Shown in pieces: positions 45,809 to 56,286 of a stretch of 64,000 nucleotides of DNA (the stretch's first letter is position 1; each line of letters opens with the position of its first letter). The notes beneath the pieces are model-generated. The model was not told where the DNA came from and made no database searches. It was given only the letters and a program-made list of their open reading frames with translations. The position numbers were made by a program, and so were the translations under genes. Source of the DNA: Lactarius indigo. Its lineage: Eukaryota > Basidiomycota > Agaricomycetes > Russulales > Russulaceae. The DNA lies in contig JAFKAC010000007.1 of the NCBI GenBank assembly GCA_025766275.1, positions 310,001 through 374,000 of the forward strand, given 5' to 3'.

Positions 45809-48800
45809 ATGTCTTTCCATCTCGTCTTCCCTCCGTCCGTCACCCTCGCCAAGTTGGATGGCACCAACTGGCAGACCTGGTCTGCCACCTTCACCTCCCT
45901 CATGTTGATGAATGGGTGCAGCAGGCACCTTACACACAGTGCTCCTGCTTCTGTGCCCCAACATCCCCCCCTTGCAGCAGGTGCTGTGGGGCCCACTGGC
46001 CCTACAGATGAAGGACTTGCCATCCTTGCCCTTTGGGCAAAACAAGAAGAGGTCATCACTGGCCTCTTATTCTTATCAGTGACAACGGAGGTACTATCTG
46101 GTATTCACTCCTCCCACATCTTCCCAACTGTTCATGACAAGTTTGTGGAGTTGGAGAACCTCTATGGTCAGGTTGGCTCTATGGCCACCTTCAACATTTG
46201 GGTGGGCTTGGCAAATACCAAGCTTCAGGAAGGTAGCCCCTTCCTACCTCAGCTCCAAAAAATGCTGGACCTGAGGAACACCCTGGTGGAGCAGGGAATG
46301 CCCGTCTCGGACATGCAAATGTCCTTCATTCTTTTAGACACGCTCCCCCCATCTTATAGCACCATAGCTGGTACCATCCTGGCCTCTGGCCCCCCTTCTA
46401 ACCTCCAACCTCAGGACCTTATCAATAGGTTCATCAATGAGGAATCCCGACTCGCTGGTCCCGTGGCGTCCTACAACAAGGTCGCCCCCGTCAAGAAATC
46501 TTCGGCCCCTCACACTCATGAGGCGCGGCCATCGGGCAGCTCTGTGTCTTCGGACATAATCTGCCACTACTGCAAAAAACCTGGCCATAAAAAGCCAGAA
46601 TGTTACAAACTTAAACGGGACCAGGAGAATGCCAAGAAGGGGAAGGCAGGACAGCGGGCGAAGGCCGCCCAGAATACCACAGTAGAGGTGCCGGACTCAC
46701 TTCCGGCAAACAGGCTAAATAGTATACCTGTACCAAAGAGCCGACTATTTACTATAGTCAATGGCTCTGGAAAAATAGAGGAGGTACATGAAGTACCTCA
46801 GGTTTCCCTTTACACGATGGGTACACATAGTGCCCAGATTGCATCAAAATGGATGATGGACAGTGGGGCGTCAGCACACTTCACCCCTCACATAGAAGAC
46901 TACGACACCTACACCCCTCACAAAGGTGTTGAAGTACTTCTAGGAGATAACTCCTTGCTAAGGAGTGTTGGTACTGGAACCGTAACAATCCATACCAACT
47001 TTGGGTATGACCTAAAAATCTCCAATGTGCTGCACCTACCTAATACGCATTCGCGTATACTGTCCACCCCTGCCCTAACAGCTAAGGGGGCCATAGTAAG
47101 TTTTGATGCCACTACCTTTGCTATAAGGTATGATGGGAAAACCATTGCGGAAGGACACAAGGCTTCAGGCCTATATTGGCTTGATGGGCACCATAAAGTA
47201 AATGCCCAAGCAACTGCATCTGCTAGCCTTGATGTCTGGCATCAGCGCATGGGACATATGTCCAAAGAAGCGCTCCAAAGACATGCTCCGAAGTCCGTAA
47301 AAGGACTTAACATAGATGAATCCCCTGAGGAAGAAGGTCCCTGTCATGGGTGTGAACTTGGCAAGTCCACCCGCAAACCTTTTCCTCCTTCCCAGAAGCG
47401 TGCACAAGAATCCCTTGAACTTGTGCACAGTGACCTTGTTGGCCCACTACAGAGTAACTCTATCCAGGGCAACAAATACTTTGCCACCTTCATAGATGAC
47501 TTCTCAAAAGCGGCAGTTGTCATCCCTATGAAGTCCAAAGACGAGTTTACGGGTGCCTTCCTACACTACAAGGCATGGGCTGAAAAACAACAAAATAAGC
47601 CCATTAAAACCCTGCACTCAGATCGTGGTGGCGAGTATGTCAACAATGTCCTTAAAGACATTCTTCTGGAGGAAGGGATTGAGCATATGCTTACGATGCC
47701 TTATTCTCCACAACAGAACGGGAGAGCCGAGCGGTTTAACCGCACTATCATGGAAAAAGGCACCAGCATGCTTCATCATGCGGGTCTTAGCCTCGGCTTT
47801 TGGGAACAAGCAGTTCAAACTGCAGTGCACATCTATAACCGCACTCCCACCCGTTCTAATGAGTGGAAAACTCCGCTGGAGCTCTGGGATGGTACAGTCC
47901 CAGATGTCTCTTACTTTAGAGTATTTGGCTGCAAAGCCTACTATCATGTACCAGAACACAACCGGCGCAAATTAGATCCTAAATCAAAGGAAGCCGTGTT
48001 TGTGGGCTATGAACCCAATTCAAAGGGTTACAAACTCTGGGATAGACATAGCCGGTGCTTCGTCTCTTCACGAGATGTTACATTTGACGAAGCTACCTTC
48101 CCATCCCTGAGTGACCTGACTAGTCACTCCAACCAACCAATCACTTCTCCCGTGTCCGGTGAACCTGCTAAAGGGGCTACTGTTGCCGGTGAGATATTCT
48201 TTGTAGTGCCTAGTCAGCCTACGCCAGCTGTTGCCCCTGCGGCACCTCAGACACCAGTCTTTGTCTTACCACCTGTCCAGGTGCCCACAGTACCAATACA
48301 ACAGCCTAGCACACCCCCCAACACTTCTCCAAACCCCGCAGACCAGACAATATATCACACTCCTCCATCCCAAGCACCTGCTCCTACCACCCCAAGGCGC
48401 CCCCGCACTCGCTCGCAAGGGAGACCGCCTGTAGTAACTGCCCCAATCCCTGCCCCTAACTTCAATAGGGACATCTCTCCTCCTAGGGAAACACCTAGAT
48501 CTCCGAGGAATGGGCTAGTCACTTCACCCCCTCGCCCAAGGCGTGGGACCAGGGTACGATTCACAAATCCTCGCTACTACACAGAGGAAAACGATGAATT
48601 TGTGCCTGGGAGTAGCAGACTGGGTATGATGGACTTGCTAAACGCTGCCGAGGTTCCTGGCTACAAGGACCCGCAGACATTTAAGCAAGCTATGGAGTCT
48701 GACCAAGCTGTCGATTGGCTTGAAGCGTGCCAGTATGAAATGGACGCTCTCGACAAGCTTGATGTCTGGAGGCTTGAACCCCTTCCTGAAGGAAGGAAGG

Positions 48801-50212
48801 TGGTTAAGTGTAAATGGGTGTTTAAGAAGAAAGCAGATGGACGCTTTCGTGCTAGGCTAGTGGCAAAAGGGTTCACCCAACTAGAGGGGGTGGACTTTGA
48901 CGAAACCTTCTCCCCAGTTGCCCGCTTTGAGTCCTTGCGACTCCTTCTCGCGTTGGCTACGCTTGAAGACTGGCATATACACCAGATGGATGTCAAATCG
49001 GCATTCCTTCATGGGGAACTGGAGGAAGAAATTTATATGGAGCAACCAGTCGGTTTCGTCACAGCTGGCTCCGAGCACCTTGTGTGCCGGCTTCAGAAGG
49101 CCCTCTATGGCCTAAAACAAGCTTCCCGCGCATGGAATGTGCAGTTCCATGGGGCCTTAGTCGACCTAGGCCTCGCGCGGACGTACTCTGATGCAGGAGT
49201 ATACGTGTATCATCTCCAAGAGGGGGGTGATACACTTTTCGTGATCTTATATGTAGATGACATCACTATACTTGGAAGTTCCTTATCAAAGATCAATGAT
49301 CTGAAGGCTTCTCTATCTAGCCGATATGAGATGACCGATCTGGGAGAAATTCAATCTTATCTCGGTGTTAACATCACCAGAGATCGTGGTAATCGCACCA
49401 TGGAAATCAACCAGTCAGATTACATCCGCGATGTAGTGGAACGCTTTGGAATGTCTGACTCCAATCCAGTATATACCCCTCTTCCCTCTGGCGCCGAGGC
49501 ACACTTGATCAAAAACACAGATCAGGCCTCTACTTCTGAAATTAAGAAGTATCAACAGATTATCGGGTCACTGCTATATGCGCAGATTGGAAGCAGACCT
49601 GACATTTCCTTCGCTGTTGCGCGCCTTAGCCAATTTGCTTCCAACCCCTCACCTCAGCATTTACGCTTAGCCAAGTATGTCCTAGCCTATCTTAATAGCA
49701 CCAAGGACTACTCGTTACGCTATGCTGGAGGGAAAGGCAATGGTGGTGAAGGCCTCCATGGCTACTGCGATGCTTCCTGGGGAGATCAGGAAGAAAAGCA
49801 CTCCACCTCTGGTTTTGTCTACCTGCTTGCAAATGGAGCCATTTCATGGTGTACCAGAAAGCAAAAGACAATTGCGCAGTCTACCACTGAGGCAGAATAC
49901 ATGAGCCTCTCTGATGCCTCTAATCAGGCTCAGTGGTACGCCACCTTTCTTGGAGAACTGGGGTATGAGGTATCCTCCCCCATTCCTCTGCACTGTGACA
50001 ATAAGGGTGCTGTGGACTTAGCTCTCAACCCTGTCACTGGGAGACGTTCCAAACACATCCTGATCAAGCACCACGTAGTAAGGGAATACGTAGAAAACAA
50101 GGTCATACACCTGATACGTACACCCACAGGGGAAATGGTTGCAGATGGGCTTACTAAGTCACTGCCCAGAGAACCCTTTGAAAAAATGGTTGCTGATCTA
50201 GGAATGGTGTAA
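45809..50212 (+). CDS. Copia gag-pol polyprotein
   Basis: A single frame of 1,467 codons from ATG 45,809, with no stop or frameshift between gag and pol. Residues 1-240 are a gag domain of the copia type (LDGTNWQTWSATF). A CCHC knuckle lies at about 250-266 (CHYCKKPGHKKPEC) and the aspartic protease at about 347 (MMDSGASAHF). The pre-integrase zinc motif is at about 475 (WHQRMGHMS). The integrase acids are at about 540 (HSDLVGP), 603 (HSDRGGEY) and 637 (NGRAERFNR). The reverse transcriptase is at 1000-1230 (CKWVFKKK, MDVKSAFLHG, YVDDITILG) and RNase H at about 1316-1400 (GYCDASWGD, QSTTEAEYMSL). It should be functional. It drives reverse transcription and integration of the element. Confidence 0.98.
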   Translation: MSFHLVFPPSVTLAKLDGTNWQTWSATFTSLMLMNGCSRHLTHSAPASVPQHPPLAAGAVGPTGPTDEGLAILALWAKQEEVITGLLFLSVTTEVLSGIHSSHIFPTVHDKFVELENLYGQVGSMATFNIWVGLANTKLQEGSPFLPQLQKMLDLRNTLVEQGMPVSDMQMSFILLDTLPPSYSTIAGTILASGPPSNLQPQDLINRFINEESRLAGPVASYNKVAPVKKSSAPHTHEARPSGSSVSSDIICHYCKKPGHKKPECYKLKRDQENAKKGKAGQRAKAAQNTTVEVPDSLPANRLNSIPVPKSRLFTIVNGSGKIEEVHEVPQVSLYTMGTHSAQIASKWMMDSGASAHFTPHIEDYDTYTPHKGVEVLLGDNSLLRSVGTGTVTIHTNFGYDLKISNVLHLPNTHSRILSTPALTAKGAIVSFDATTFAIRYDGKTIAEGHKASGLYWLDGHHKVNAQATASASLDVWHQRMGHMSKEALQRHAPKSVKGLNIDESPEEEGPCHGCELGKSTRKPFPPSQKRAQESLELVHSDLVGPLQSNSIQGNKYFATFIDDFSKAAVVIPMKSKDEFTGAFLHYKAWAEKQQNKPIKTLHSDRGGEYVNNVLKDILLEEGIEHMLTMPYSPQQNGRAERFNRTIMEKGTSMLHHAGLSLGFWEQAVQTAVHIYNRTPTRSNEWKTPLELWDGTVPDVSYFRVFGCKAYYHVPEHNRRKLDPKSKEAVFVGYEPNSKGYKLWDRHSRCFVSSRDVTFDEATFPSLSDLTSHSNQPITSPVSGEPAKGATVAGEIFFVVPSQPTPAVAPAAPQTPVFVLPPVQVPTVPIQQPSTPPNTSPNPADQTIYHTPPSQAPAPTTPRRPRTRSQGRPPVVTAPIPAPNFNRDISPPRETPRSPRNGLVTSPPRPRRGTRVRFTNPRYYTEENDEFVPGSSRLGMMDLLNAAEVPGYKDPQTFKQAMESDQAVDWLEACQYEMDALDKLDVWRLEPLPEGRKVVKCKWVFKKKADGRFRARLVAKGFTQLEGVDFDETFSPVARFESLRLLLALATLEDWHIHQMDVKSAFLHGELEEEIYMEQPVGFVTAGSEHLVCRLQKALYGLKQASRAWNVQFHGALVDLGLARTYSDAGVYVYHLQEGGDTLFVILYVDDITILGSSLSKINDLKASLSSRYEMTDLGEIQSYLGVNITRDRGNRTMEINQSDYIRDVVERFGMSDSNPVYTPLPSGAEAHLIKNTDQASTSEIKKYQQIIGSLLYAQIGSRPDISFAVARLSQFASNPSPQHLRLAKYVLAYLNSTKDYSLRYAGGKGNGGEGLHGYCDASWGDQEEKHSTSGFVYLLANGAISWCTRKQKTIAQSTTEAEYMSLSDASNQAQWYATFLGELGYEVSSPIPLHCDNKGAVDLALNPVTGRRSKHILIKHHVVREYVENKVIHLIRTPTGEMVADGLTKSLPREPFEKMVADLGMV

Positions 50213-50555
50213 AGATGGGTTCTAGGACGTCGAACTGTTGTGTATACTTGCAACAGACTTCCTAGTTTATTAGCCAAGAAAAACCCTTCTTAAGGAACTG
50301 AAGAAGTTGGACCTGTTCCATCTTATCTCCCAGCTCATGGCTCTTCAAAAAGTAGTTCTTCAGAACTACATTATCCTCATAGAGCAGTGCATGAAGACCT
50401 CCAAAAAGTTGTCCTTTATCAGGACTTCTGCGTACATAGATTCTTTCTAACCAGAGAATCAAAACATTTCTCATAGTAACAGTTAAAAGCAATAAAGTGT
50501 CCTGCCAAGGCACTTTCACTCGATGCTTGCACCACTCTTGTGGACTGTCTCTATC

Positions 50556-50564
50556 ATGGAGGGA
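50556..50564 (+). promoter_or_regulatory. Polypurine tract of the copia element
   Basis: ATGGAGGGA lies directly before the 3' LTR, the expected site for plus-strand priming. It is short and contains one T. Confidence 0.6.
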
Positions 50565-51107
50565 TGTTGAGACGCGACTGTTAAAGTCACATGTCTCGTG
50601 GGATCTGATTGAGTCAGCCCACATACTAAATACGGTATCTGCCCCTTATGGACTTATGGACACTCCGGACTCATACGGACCGCTTTTGTTTATCTTTATT
50701 GTTAGATCCATATATGGTTCTTATTGTTCTTTCTATTGTTAAGATACCGGTATTGTCTGCTTTAGGCAGCTATTGTTCTCTGCCATCCAATGGCATTTCT
50801 CCCTCTGGCGCACAGACCACCTGTATTGTGTTTCGGTCACCAGTGCGCACAGACCATTATTAGCTAAGCGTCCTGTATATAAGGACTGCTATTTTCGCCT
50901 CTACACTTCAGAGTTCCCTTCACCTCTGAAGTGTAAGTTCCTTTCCTCTTTACTTCTCTTATTACCTTTACTCATAGGCGTTGCTCCTTTATAGTAACTT
51001 GTCCTACTAGGTATGCAGTTGTAATAGAGTTCCCTTCACCTCTGAAGTTAACTTGTCCTACTAGCTGTCCAAGCTTATTTCTTGCTTGTTAGTTCTGCGC
51101 TTCAACA
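50565..51107 (+). repeat. 3' LTR of the copia element
   Basis: 543 bp, apparently identical to the 5' LTR (constant offset 6,306). It is followed by the target duplication TGGGT and the resumed Tnp2 sequence. Confidence 0.97.
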
Positions 51108-51613
51108 TGGGTCTGGCTGTATCAACCCCGAGACATGTTGACAGTGTTGCCCAGCTCGCCTGGGCCCAACAGTATCCAGGCTTGGCTCAGGACTACAGAC
51201 ACCACCATCGTCATAGTCCAGATCGCCTAGATGTGGCCCATCGGACGCATCAGAGTTGACAGGGCCAGAGTCATCTCAAGAAGTACTGGGTCCAGGATCC
51301 CTCGTAGATGGCTGATCTGAATCCGAAGCCGGCTACAAGGGAGTCAGACTATACACACGAGCCACACAGAGAGACAGATGACCTGTGTACGCTCTATATG
51401 CTGGCCATTCTGAGTTGCGCGATGTTGGCGCGCACATTCGCACATGGCAGTTGCCCTTGCATTCGCTGCCACTGGGACATCCCCAATGGAGCATAGAAAA
51501 TTTGCAAGATGTGTTCTTGTGGCATGTTGGAGCACGGACTTGCAGCTTACCATCGGATTACAGGCAGGATTGAAGGATATATAGACATGAATTAGCAGCC
51601 AGAGGACACACAT

Positions 51614-52888
51614 AAGTCATCATAAACGTGAGGATACAGTATCTCGGATAATCAATCCGGGTCAAAATAAAATTATGTAAACAAGATTAAACGAAACTAA
51701 ATGAAATTATATACAGACTTCCCACTGGGAATCAGGTGAGGCGTGGTGGGGTGCTCAAGGGTAGGGTGCAAGACAAACCCGAGCATCAATAATTAATTAG
51801 GCAAATTGATGTTCTAAGTTCCAGTGGGTTTTTTTTTTCTCAGTGTTCTCTAGACCAGAGACCAGAACCCAGAACCCACTAGATGTTTATATATAGAGTT
51901 CAGAACTAGTGCTGTGTTCAGAATTCCTCATGCACTGGCACTGAAAAGGCCAGATATGGGATCCTGGGAAATGGCAACCTAGCACCCAGTCGGACAACCT
52001 CGAATGTGATACAGAGACAACGCAGAGCATTCAAGCAGAGATAAGGCCTTCAAGAGAAATTTGTGCGATTGGCAACTGGCGTGCGTGATTTAGGAACATG
52101 ATCCATGTCTTGATATCAGTGCCAAGATCAGTGCTCCCGCACACGACTATCACTCCAACAGGGTGCCAGTGGGAGGGAGTCCGAGTTGGGGTGCCAACAG
52201 CTTGATGCAGGGTTGGGGGTCCTACTAGTAACCCGATCGACAGGCATGGAGAGTCAAGAGAGCGGTTAAGCTAAGATCTCAGGCTTGCGGCTGGCACAAG
52301 GAAGTGGGAAGGAACCGAGCACTGGGATATCGAACATTCCTGCCACCGCTGGCTGCCAGGATCTGTTGTACTGTGCCACGGTGCAGAGGCACGCTACGAT
52401 GATGACAACAAGCCGGCGACTATCACTGGCACTCGTGGCTCGATCGCTTCTCTCCTCTGGCACGACCGCGATCGCTGCATCATTTTTCACTGGCGCGCCA
52501 GGTGCGCAGCACACGCCAAGGCATACGTTTACAACAATTGTCGTATTTTGTCCCGTGACCGAGTGCGGTGCCGCGCGCCCCGCGGTGGGAGATGAGGTGG
52601 GGTCTTTCCAAGGATTGTGTCATTTGCCATCTGCCATACGAATACGTCTAAAGTAGTCCTTCGTCCGGTGGCACAGCATGAGGTAGAAGTAACAAGTACA
52701 TGCAATAGGTGAAGAGATACCTTTTGATCGGAGGTACGTAATGATTTCCCCTTCACATACAGCCGACGTGGTTTCAGATCGAAAGTGTCCTATTTTCCGT
52801 TTATGTTTCGTACAAGCGGGCGTACCTATTATAGGTGTGAATACATCGTAACAGAGGAATTTCATGTCGCAATAAGATAGCATGTCGT
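51614..52888. other. Repeat border without a visible gene
   Basis: The AT-rich left part (51,640-51,900) includes a T run and is the likely 5' noncoding end of the Tnp2 element. An open frame at 52,285-52,656 starts only at TTG. Its internal Met (52,399) precedes a hydrophobic stretch, but composition and context do not support a gene. No inverted repeats matching the left side were found. Confidence 0.45.
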
Positions 52889-54856
52889 CTAAACCATAAG
52901 CTCGGCTATGGAGTGCTCTTTTTGGTCTTCTGCGGGAATCATAGGGGGGACAGACGCCGATAACATGGAGCCCTCGAAGGGCTTCTGGTGTGGGTGAAGG
53001 GCCTTCCATATGCACGCACACACCACGACCAGCACTGCGCCTATAGGGAAGAGAGTAGAAACGAGCAAGTAAGGGGGGAGACTGGCAAAGGCCATCCAAA
53101 AACCCTGGACGGCGAACAGGAGCGTTGCCCAGACGAACAACACCTTCGGCAGACTATGAACGATCGCAATCGGCTGGAAACCGCAGCTAGTGGTGTTCCG
53201 ATCGTCCAGGTACACAGCCTGTCAAAAGTTAGCCGTAGACACTGAGTGGAATGGTGTCACTATGCTCACTGCTGTGGCGGCATTCGTATCGACAAGACCC
53301 CGCTGTTCTCGCAGGAGGACCGAAGTCATGATTAGGCCGAAGGTGCATAGTAACAACGAGGAATGGGTCAAGGCAGGGACGGAAGAGACTTGTATCATCA
53401 AGGTATTCGATCTACAGATCGCAAGGGATTAGTTGGCTTGGGAAGGCGTGGGAAGGCGCTTCTCACATGGTAAGTGCTAAGAACTTGGAGGAAAAGGTCA
53501 GTAACGATGCTGAATCAGTGGAAATTGGGCTCACCCATGATGTCATTTGGTTCAAATCGTCAATAGTTCCAGAAACGTGCTTGCGCCAAGGGGCAGTGTA
53601 AGCAAGTTGGTCTACCCAAAGGCTCTCGAATCGCGCTTGGTGCTCATTGGGCAAGCCGAAAAGAAGTGTGTTAGATATGAATGCTAGGGCGAGGCTCCGC
53701 TTGTTATCCGAAACGTCCAAGATAGACTGATCGGAGGACAGGCGACAATGCTCTTCGCCAAAATGGATAAAGAAGCGATGGTTTGCTGCAGTAAGGATCG
53801 CGAGAAGTCCCTTGGGCCGTGAATGCATAAGACTTACCGACAGTCGCCCATAATCTCGCAACGTAAGTGGTGATGTAAGAGCTGGAAGCGTGATCTGCCA
53901 ACAACCCGTTAACTGGAGGGGACGTAGGGTGTAATAAGCTAAACGAACCTTTGCTACGTTGAAGAAGATCGATGAACTCTTCGCTCTGCTTAGCCGTATA
54001 CGGGAAAGTGGGAGTTTCCGATGTAAGGGCATCTGAATGTTGTCTGTCACCTCCAGCCACATGGGAAATCAAGAGTGTTCCTGCCTCACCTGCGCGAGCA
54101 TGCAGAAAAATGATTTGGAGCTCATTCAGGGCCGTCAAAGAATACGGAGAAGCGGTTTCAGGGAACAGTTCGACATGAATCCAGTAATTTTCCTGCAAGG
54201 CATATTCTGGACTCCCGGGAACTTTTAGCTCATTTAGTAAAGTAACGCATATACCACAAACGTACGGAGATGGCCGCTTGAGAAGGAGTGTGGAAGTCCA
54301 ACACTGATTGTATCGAGTGCGTACAACCAAAAAATAGTGCGAAGATCATGATGTGCGAAATAATAGTTGCAAGTGCCCGAGTCCTGATGAATTTCAAGGA
54401 ATAAGTGGGATGCCTCCGGAAGTGGAACGCGTTCCTCGGTGATCACATTGCAGATCACGGCCAGCCAGGCATACAGCTGGTCCGAAACTCCAGGTTCGGC
54501 GATATGGGCCTCCGTGACAAGTGTGATTCCTGGATGCGTTTCGACGTGGGCATAGCGCTTCCCCTCCGGGTGAGCGGATACCGTCCATCCTTGGGTCTGG
54601 TACGATGGCCTACAGTAGCTTTAGTTTCAAAAGTCCTTTGCAACGAACGTAGGAAACCAGCGCACGCTGATACCGGATTGGTTCCCAATGGAACCATAGT
54701 CGGCGACACACGCACACTGGAAAATAAAAGTTTGTGAAGTGGTCGTGAGAACGCGAGAGAACCTCTTGCTTACCGCACGCCGCCTCGATACCTGGAGTCC
54801 CTGATGGTGGAAGGGAGGACCGGGAACAAGTTGGCCTTATCGGGAGTGGAAATCAT
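52889..54856 (-). CDS. WW-like membrane protein of Agaricomycetes
   Basis: A multi-exon gene from ATG 54,856 (MISTPDKANLFPVLPSTIRD). The third coding block has a WW-type core (GWTVSAHPEGKRYAHVETHP). Then come VSDQLYAWLAVICNVITEER, YYFAHHDLRTIFWLYALDTI, YALQENYWIHVELFPETASP, LTALNELQIIFLHARA, HRFFIHFGEEHCRLSSDQSI, FISNTLLFGLPNEHQARFES and LWVDQLAYTAPWRKHVSGTI. The C-terminus carries hydrophobic segments (LCTFGLIMTSVLL, VLFVWATLLFAVQGFWMAF, YLLVSTLFPIGAVLVVVCAC), probably membrane spans. One WW tryptophan and one typical end are present; the second conserved W may be divergent. I know this arrangement from Agaricomycete hypothetical proteins, often in several copies, but its function is unknown. 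Splicing around 53,230-53,540 is the least certain part. Confidence 0.7.
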
Positions 54857-55253
54857 CGTAACACCGAAATTGTAGTTAAACGTATCGCAGGAGAGACGGA
54901 GGTGAGAAGGATAGTAAGTGGCATTCAGCGGGTTTTATATTGTACTACAAATCTAGTCAAACGGCACAGCCTTTGGCAGTGCCCCTCGGTGTCAGAAATT
55001 GACCGTGCTTCTGCATTCTTCATAGTTATGGCAGTGCAAATGAAAGAAAATAAATTTGAGACTCGATAGACTATTATCGTCATGTCGGCGACACAAATAC
55101 TGTAAACTCCAATTTACACCACACCACACCAACTTGAACCACACTGTGACTGTGGCCAATGGAGCAACCGGGGCGGTACTAGTCACGTGCCCCCCCTCCA
55201 TCCTTCGGCGGACCTTCGCTCATTGCCCTTGACCCTATTGCATAGCAATAGCA

Positions 55254-55616
55254 ATGGCGTCTTCCCAGCAACAGCAACCCGATGTGCCAACCTCTTCCGA
55301 GCCAACCATTGTGAGGTATCCCCATATTCTTCCTCTTTAAGATCTCCCCGGGATCTGAAACATCCTGTGCTCAGTGGTACCGCTCAGGCTACAGTGCCTT
55401 CTAGCCCGCCTGTGCCCTCGTCGTACGTCTAGTATATTTATCCTGACCTAACTCTTTGGTAGTGCTCACACAGAGCCTAGGGAACACACGTCTCCTGAAC
55501 AGTGCGTTGCCAATAGCAGGGTTCCTTACCCTGATCTTCCCAAACTAACTTACTCCAGGCCTCCCCCTTTTCGCCCGAAAGGCCCCCCCTCCAAACCCGT
55601 TGTGGGCAAGCCCTAA
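55254..55616 (+). CDS. Small proline-rich protein, three exons
   Basis: Exons 55254-55315, 55375-55422 and 55463-55616 join in phase to 87 residues. They begin MASSQQQQPDVPTSSEPTIV, pass through SGTAQATVPSSPPVPSSAHT and end PPPFRPKGPPSKPVVGKP. The introns of 59 and 40 nt have GT-AG ends. The protein is disordered, rich in Pro and Ser, and of unknown family. It is head-to-head with the WW-like gene, 397 bp apart. The support is splice consistency and composition only. Confidence 0.4.
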
Positions 55617-56286
55617 GCATGCATGGTGCGAAGACTAGTCGTTCATACGCATCCATCTGTTGTTGATTTCTGCTACCAACAGCAACCAAGTATAACAACC
55701 TTTCAAACAGGCTGCACTGCAGTTCCTGACAGAGAAAACAGTTGTATTAGCGTTAAATGTCTTTGTACTGCCCCAGAGTTGAAATAAGCGATTGGTGTCT
55801 TTCTTCGGTTCTCTGGGTGGCTATCTAGTGCCTCTTCCACTGGAAGCCCCGCAACCCATGAGCGCATGAGCCAATAAGCCTGGTTCTCAGGAAGTGCCAC
55901 CGACAGTATTGACACCGCCTTGTTCTCATACTGTACTTATCTATAGCTTGTGCAATAGGGCGCACGTGCCACTGGCACGGTATCTGCCAGTATCTCAAAT
56001 CGCCACACACTACACGCCCTGTTAACTCCAGTCCAAGGTAACGAATTCGTAGCTCCGCGATGCAGTCCAATATTACAGTTGGACCGTGAGTGACAACAGT
56101 GAACCTATGTGTGCCAGCTAAAAGGTCATCGCCGTCAGGATTGATGATATTACCTCAGAAGAACACACAGTCGTTCATCATCATACGTAGGTCGATTTAA
56201 TCGCCTCTACGATAAATTATATTTTATTAACTTGATCTTCTCTACTTTTTATGTAGATTACCCAGGTACGCTGGACAACTCGATCA

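Larger units (their letters stand above)
44259..51107 (+). mobile_element. Intact Ty1/copia LTR retrotransposon
   Basis: A complete 6,849-bp element with 543-bp LTRs, a primer site, one gag-pol frame and a purine tract. The target duplication is TGGGT at 44,254-44,258 and 51,108-51,112. It lies within the Tnp2 transposase, on the opposite strand. The LTRs give identical short translations throughout and I saw no difference between them, so the insertion should be very recent. The leader of about 1 kb (44,816-45,808) has no long frame and several short upstream ATGs; it may be spliced or contain packaging signals. Confidence 0.97.
41536..51300 (-). pseudogene. Tnp2 transposase, six in-frame TGA, split by copia element
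   Basis: This is a transposase of the Tnp2/CACTA class. With the 6.85-kb copia insertion and one TGGGT removed, the frame from about 51,300 to TAA 41,536-41,538 is one continuous exon. It has no frameshift but six TGA codons, at 51276-51278, 43660-43662, 43144-43146, 43075-43077, 42526-42528 and 41656-41658. Blocks: MCINSCLAYTGPYDELEACL, ALQISIDGVQLCP, SHYYPAM, VRGCDHPDIPDEDL, FSGLPRQPLPVPNVFTMDIM, FGRAPQDPAKKLNTGYKAWE, GLGPTLFRHLLPCKYWLNFC, HSIHLLTHMGPETFRIGPLA, CYAQWTLETVIGNLGQEIHQ. Each TGA would be Arg if one T were C. A short 5' exon with paired cysteines probably lies at about 51,420-51,590. It is inactive as written. Confidence 0.85.
38458..51613 (-). mobile_element. Tnp2 (CACTA-like) DNA transposon with accessory genes
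   Basis: The element is defined by its gene content. A Tnp2 transposase frame lies on the minus strand, and a divergent pair of accessory genes (38,458-40,841 minus and 40,974-41,505 plus) lies beside it. The plus accessory gene converges with the transposase. A Ty1/copia retrotransposon (44,259-51,107) splits the transposase and must be removed to read it. The ends given are those of the outermost coding parts. No CACTA termini or flanking duplications were found, so the true limits are uncertain and the element could be longer on both sides. Confidence 0.7.

Noticed and set aside
41536..51300. In-frame TGA codons as selenocysteine or stop-codon readthrough
   Set aside because: Higher fungi of this group lack the selenocysteine pathway, the six sites have no shared context, and the same TGA-only damage occurs in other dead fragments nearby. 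Mutation of CGA is simpler.
38458..52300. CACTA terminal inverted repeats of the Tnp2 element
   Set aside because: I compared both borders for CACTA-type ends and matching inverted words and found none convincing. AAGTTCCA-like words on both sides are short and in direct orientation.
52285..52656. 123-codon frame near the Tnp2 right border, with a hydrophobic patch
   Set aside because: It starts at TTG, the hydrophobic patch is weak as a signal peptide, and the rest is uncharacteristic.
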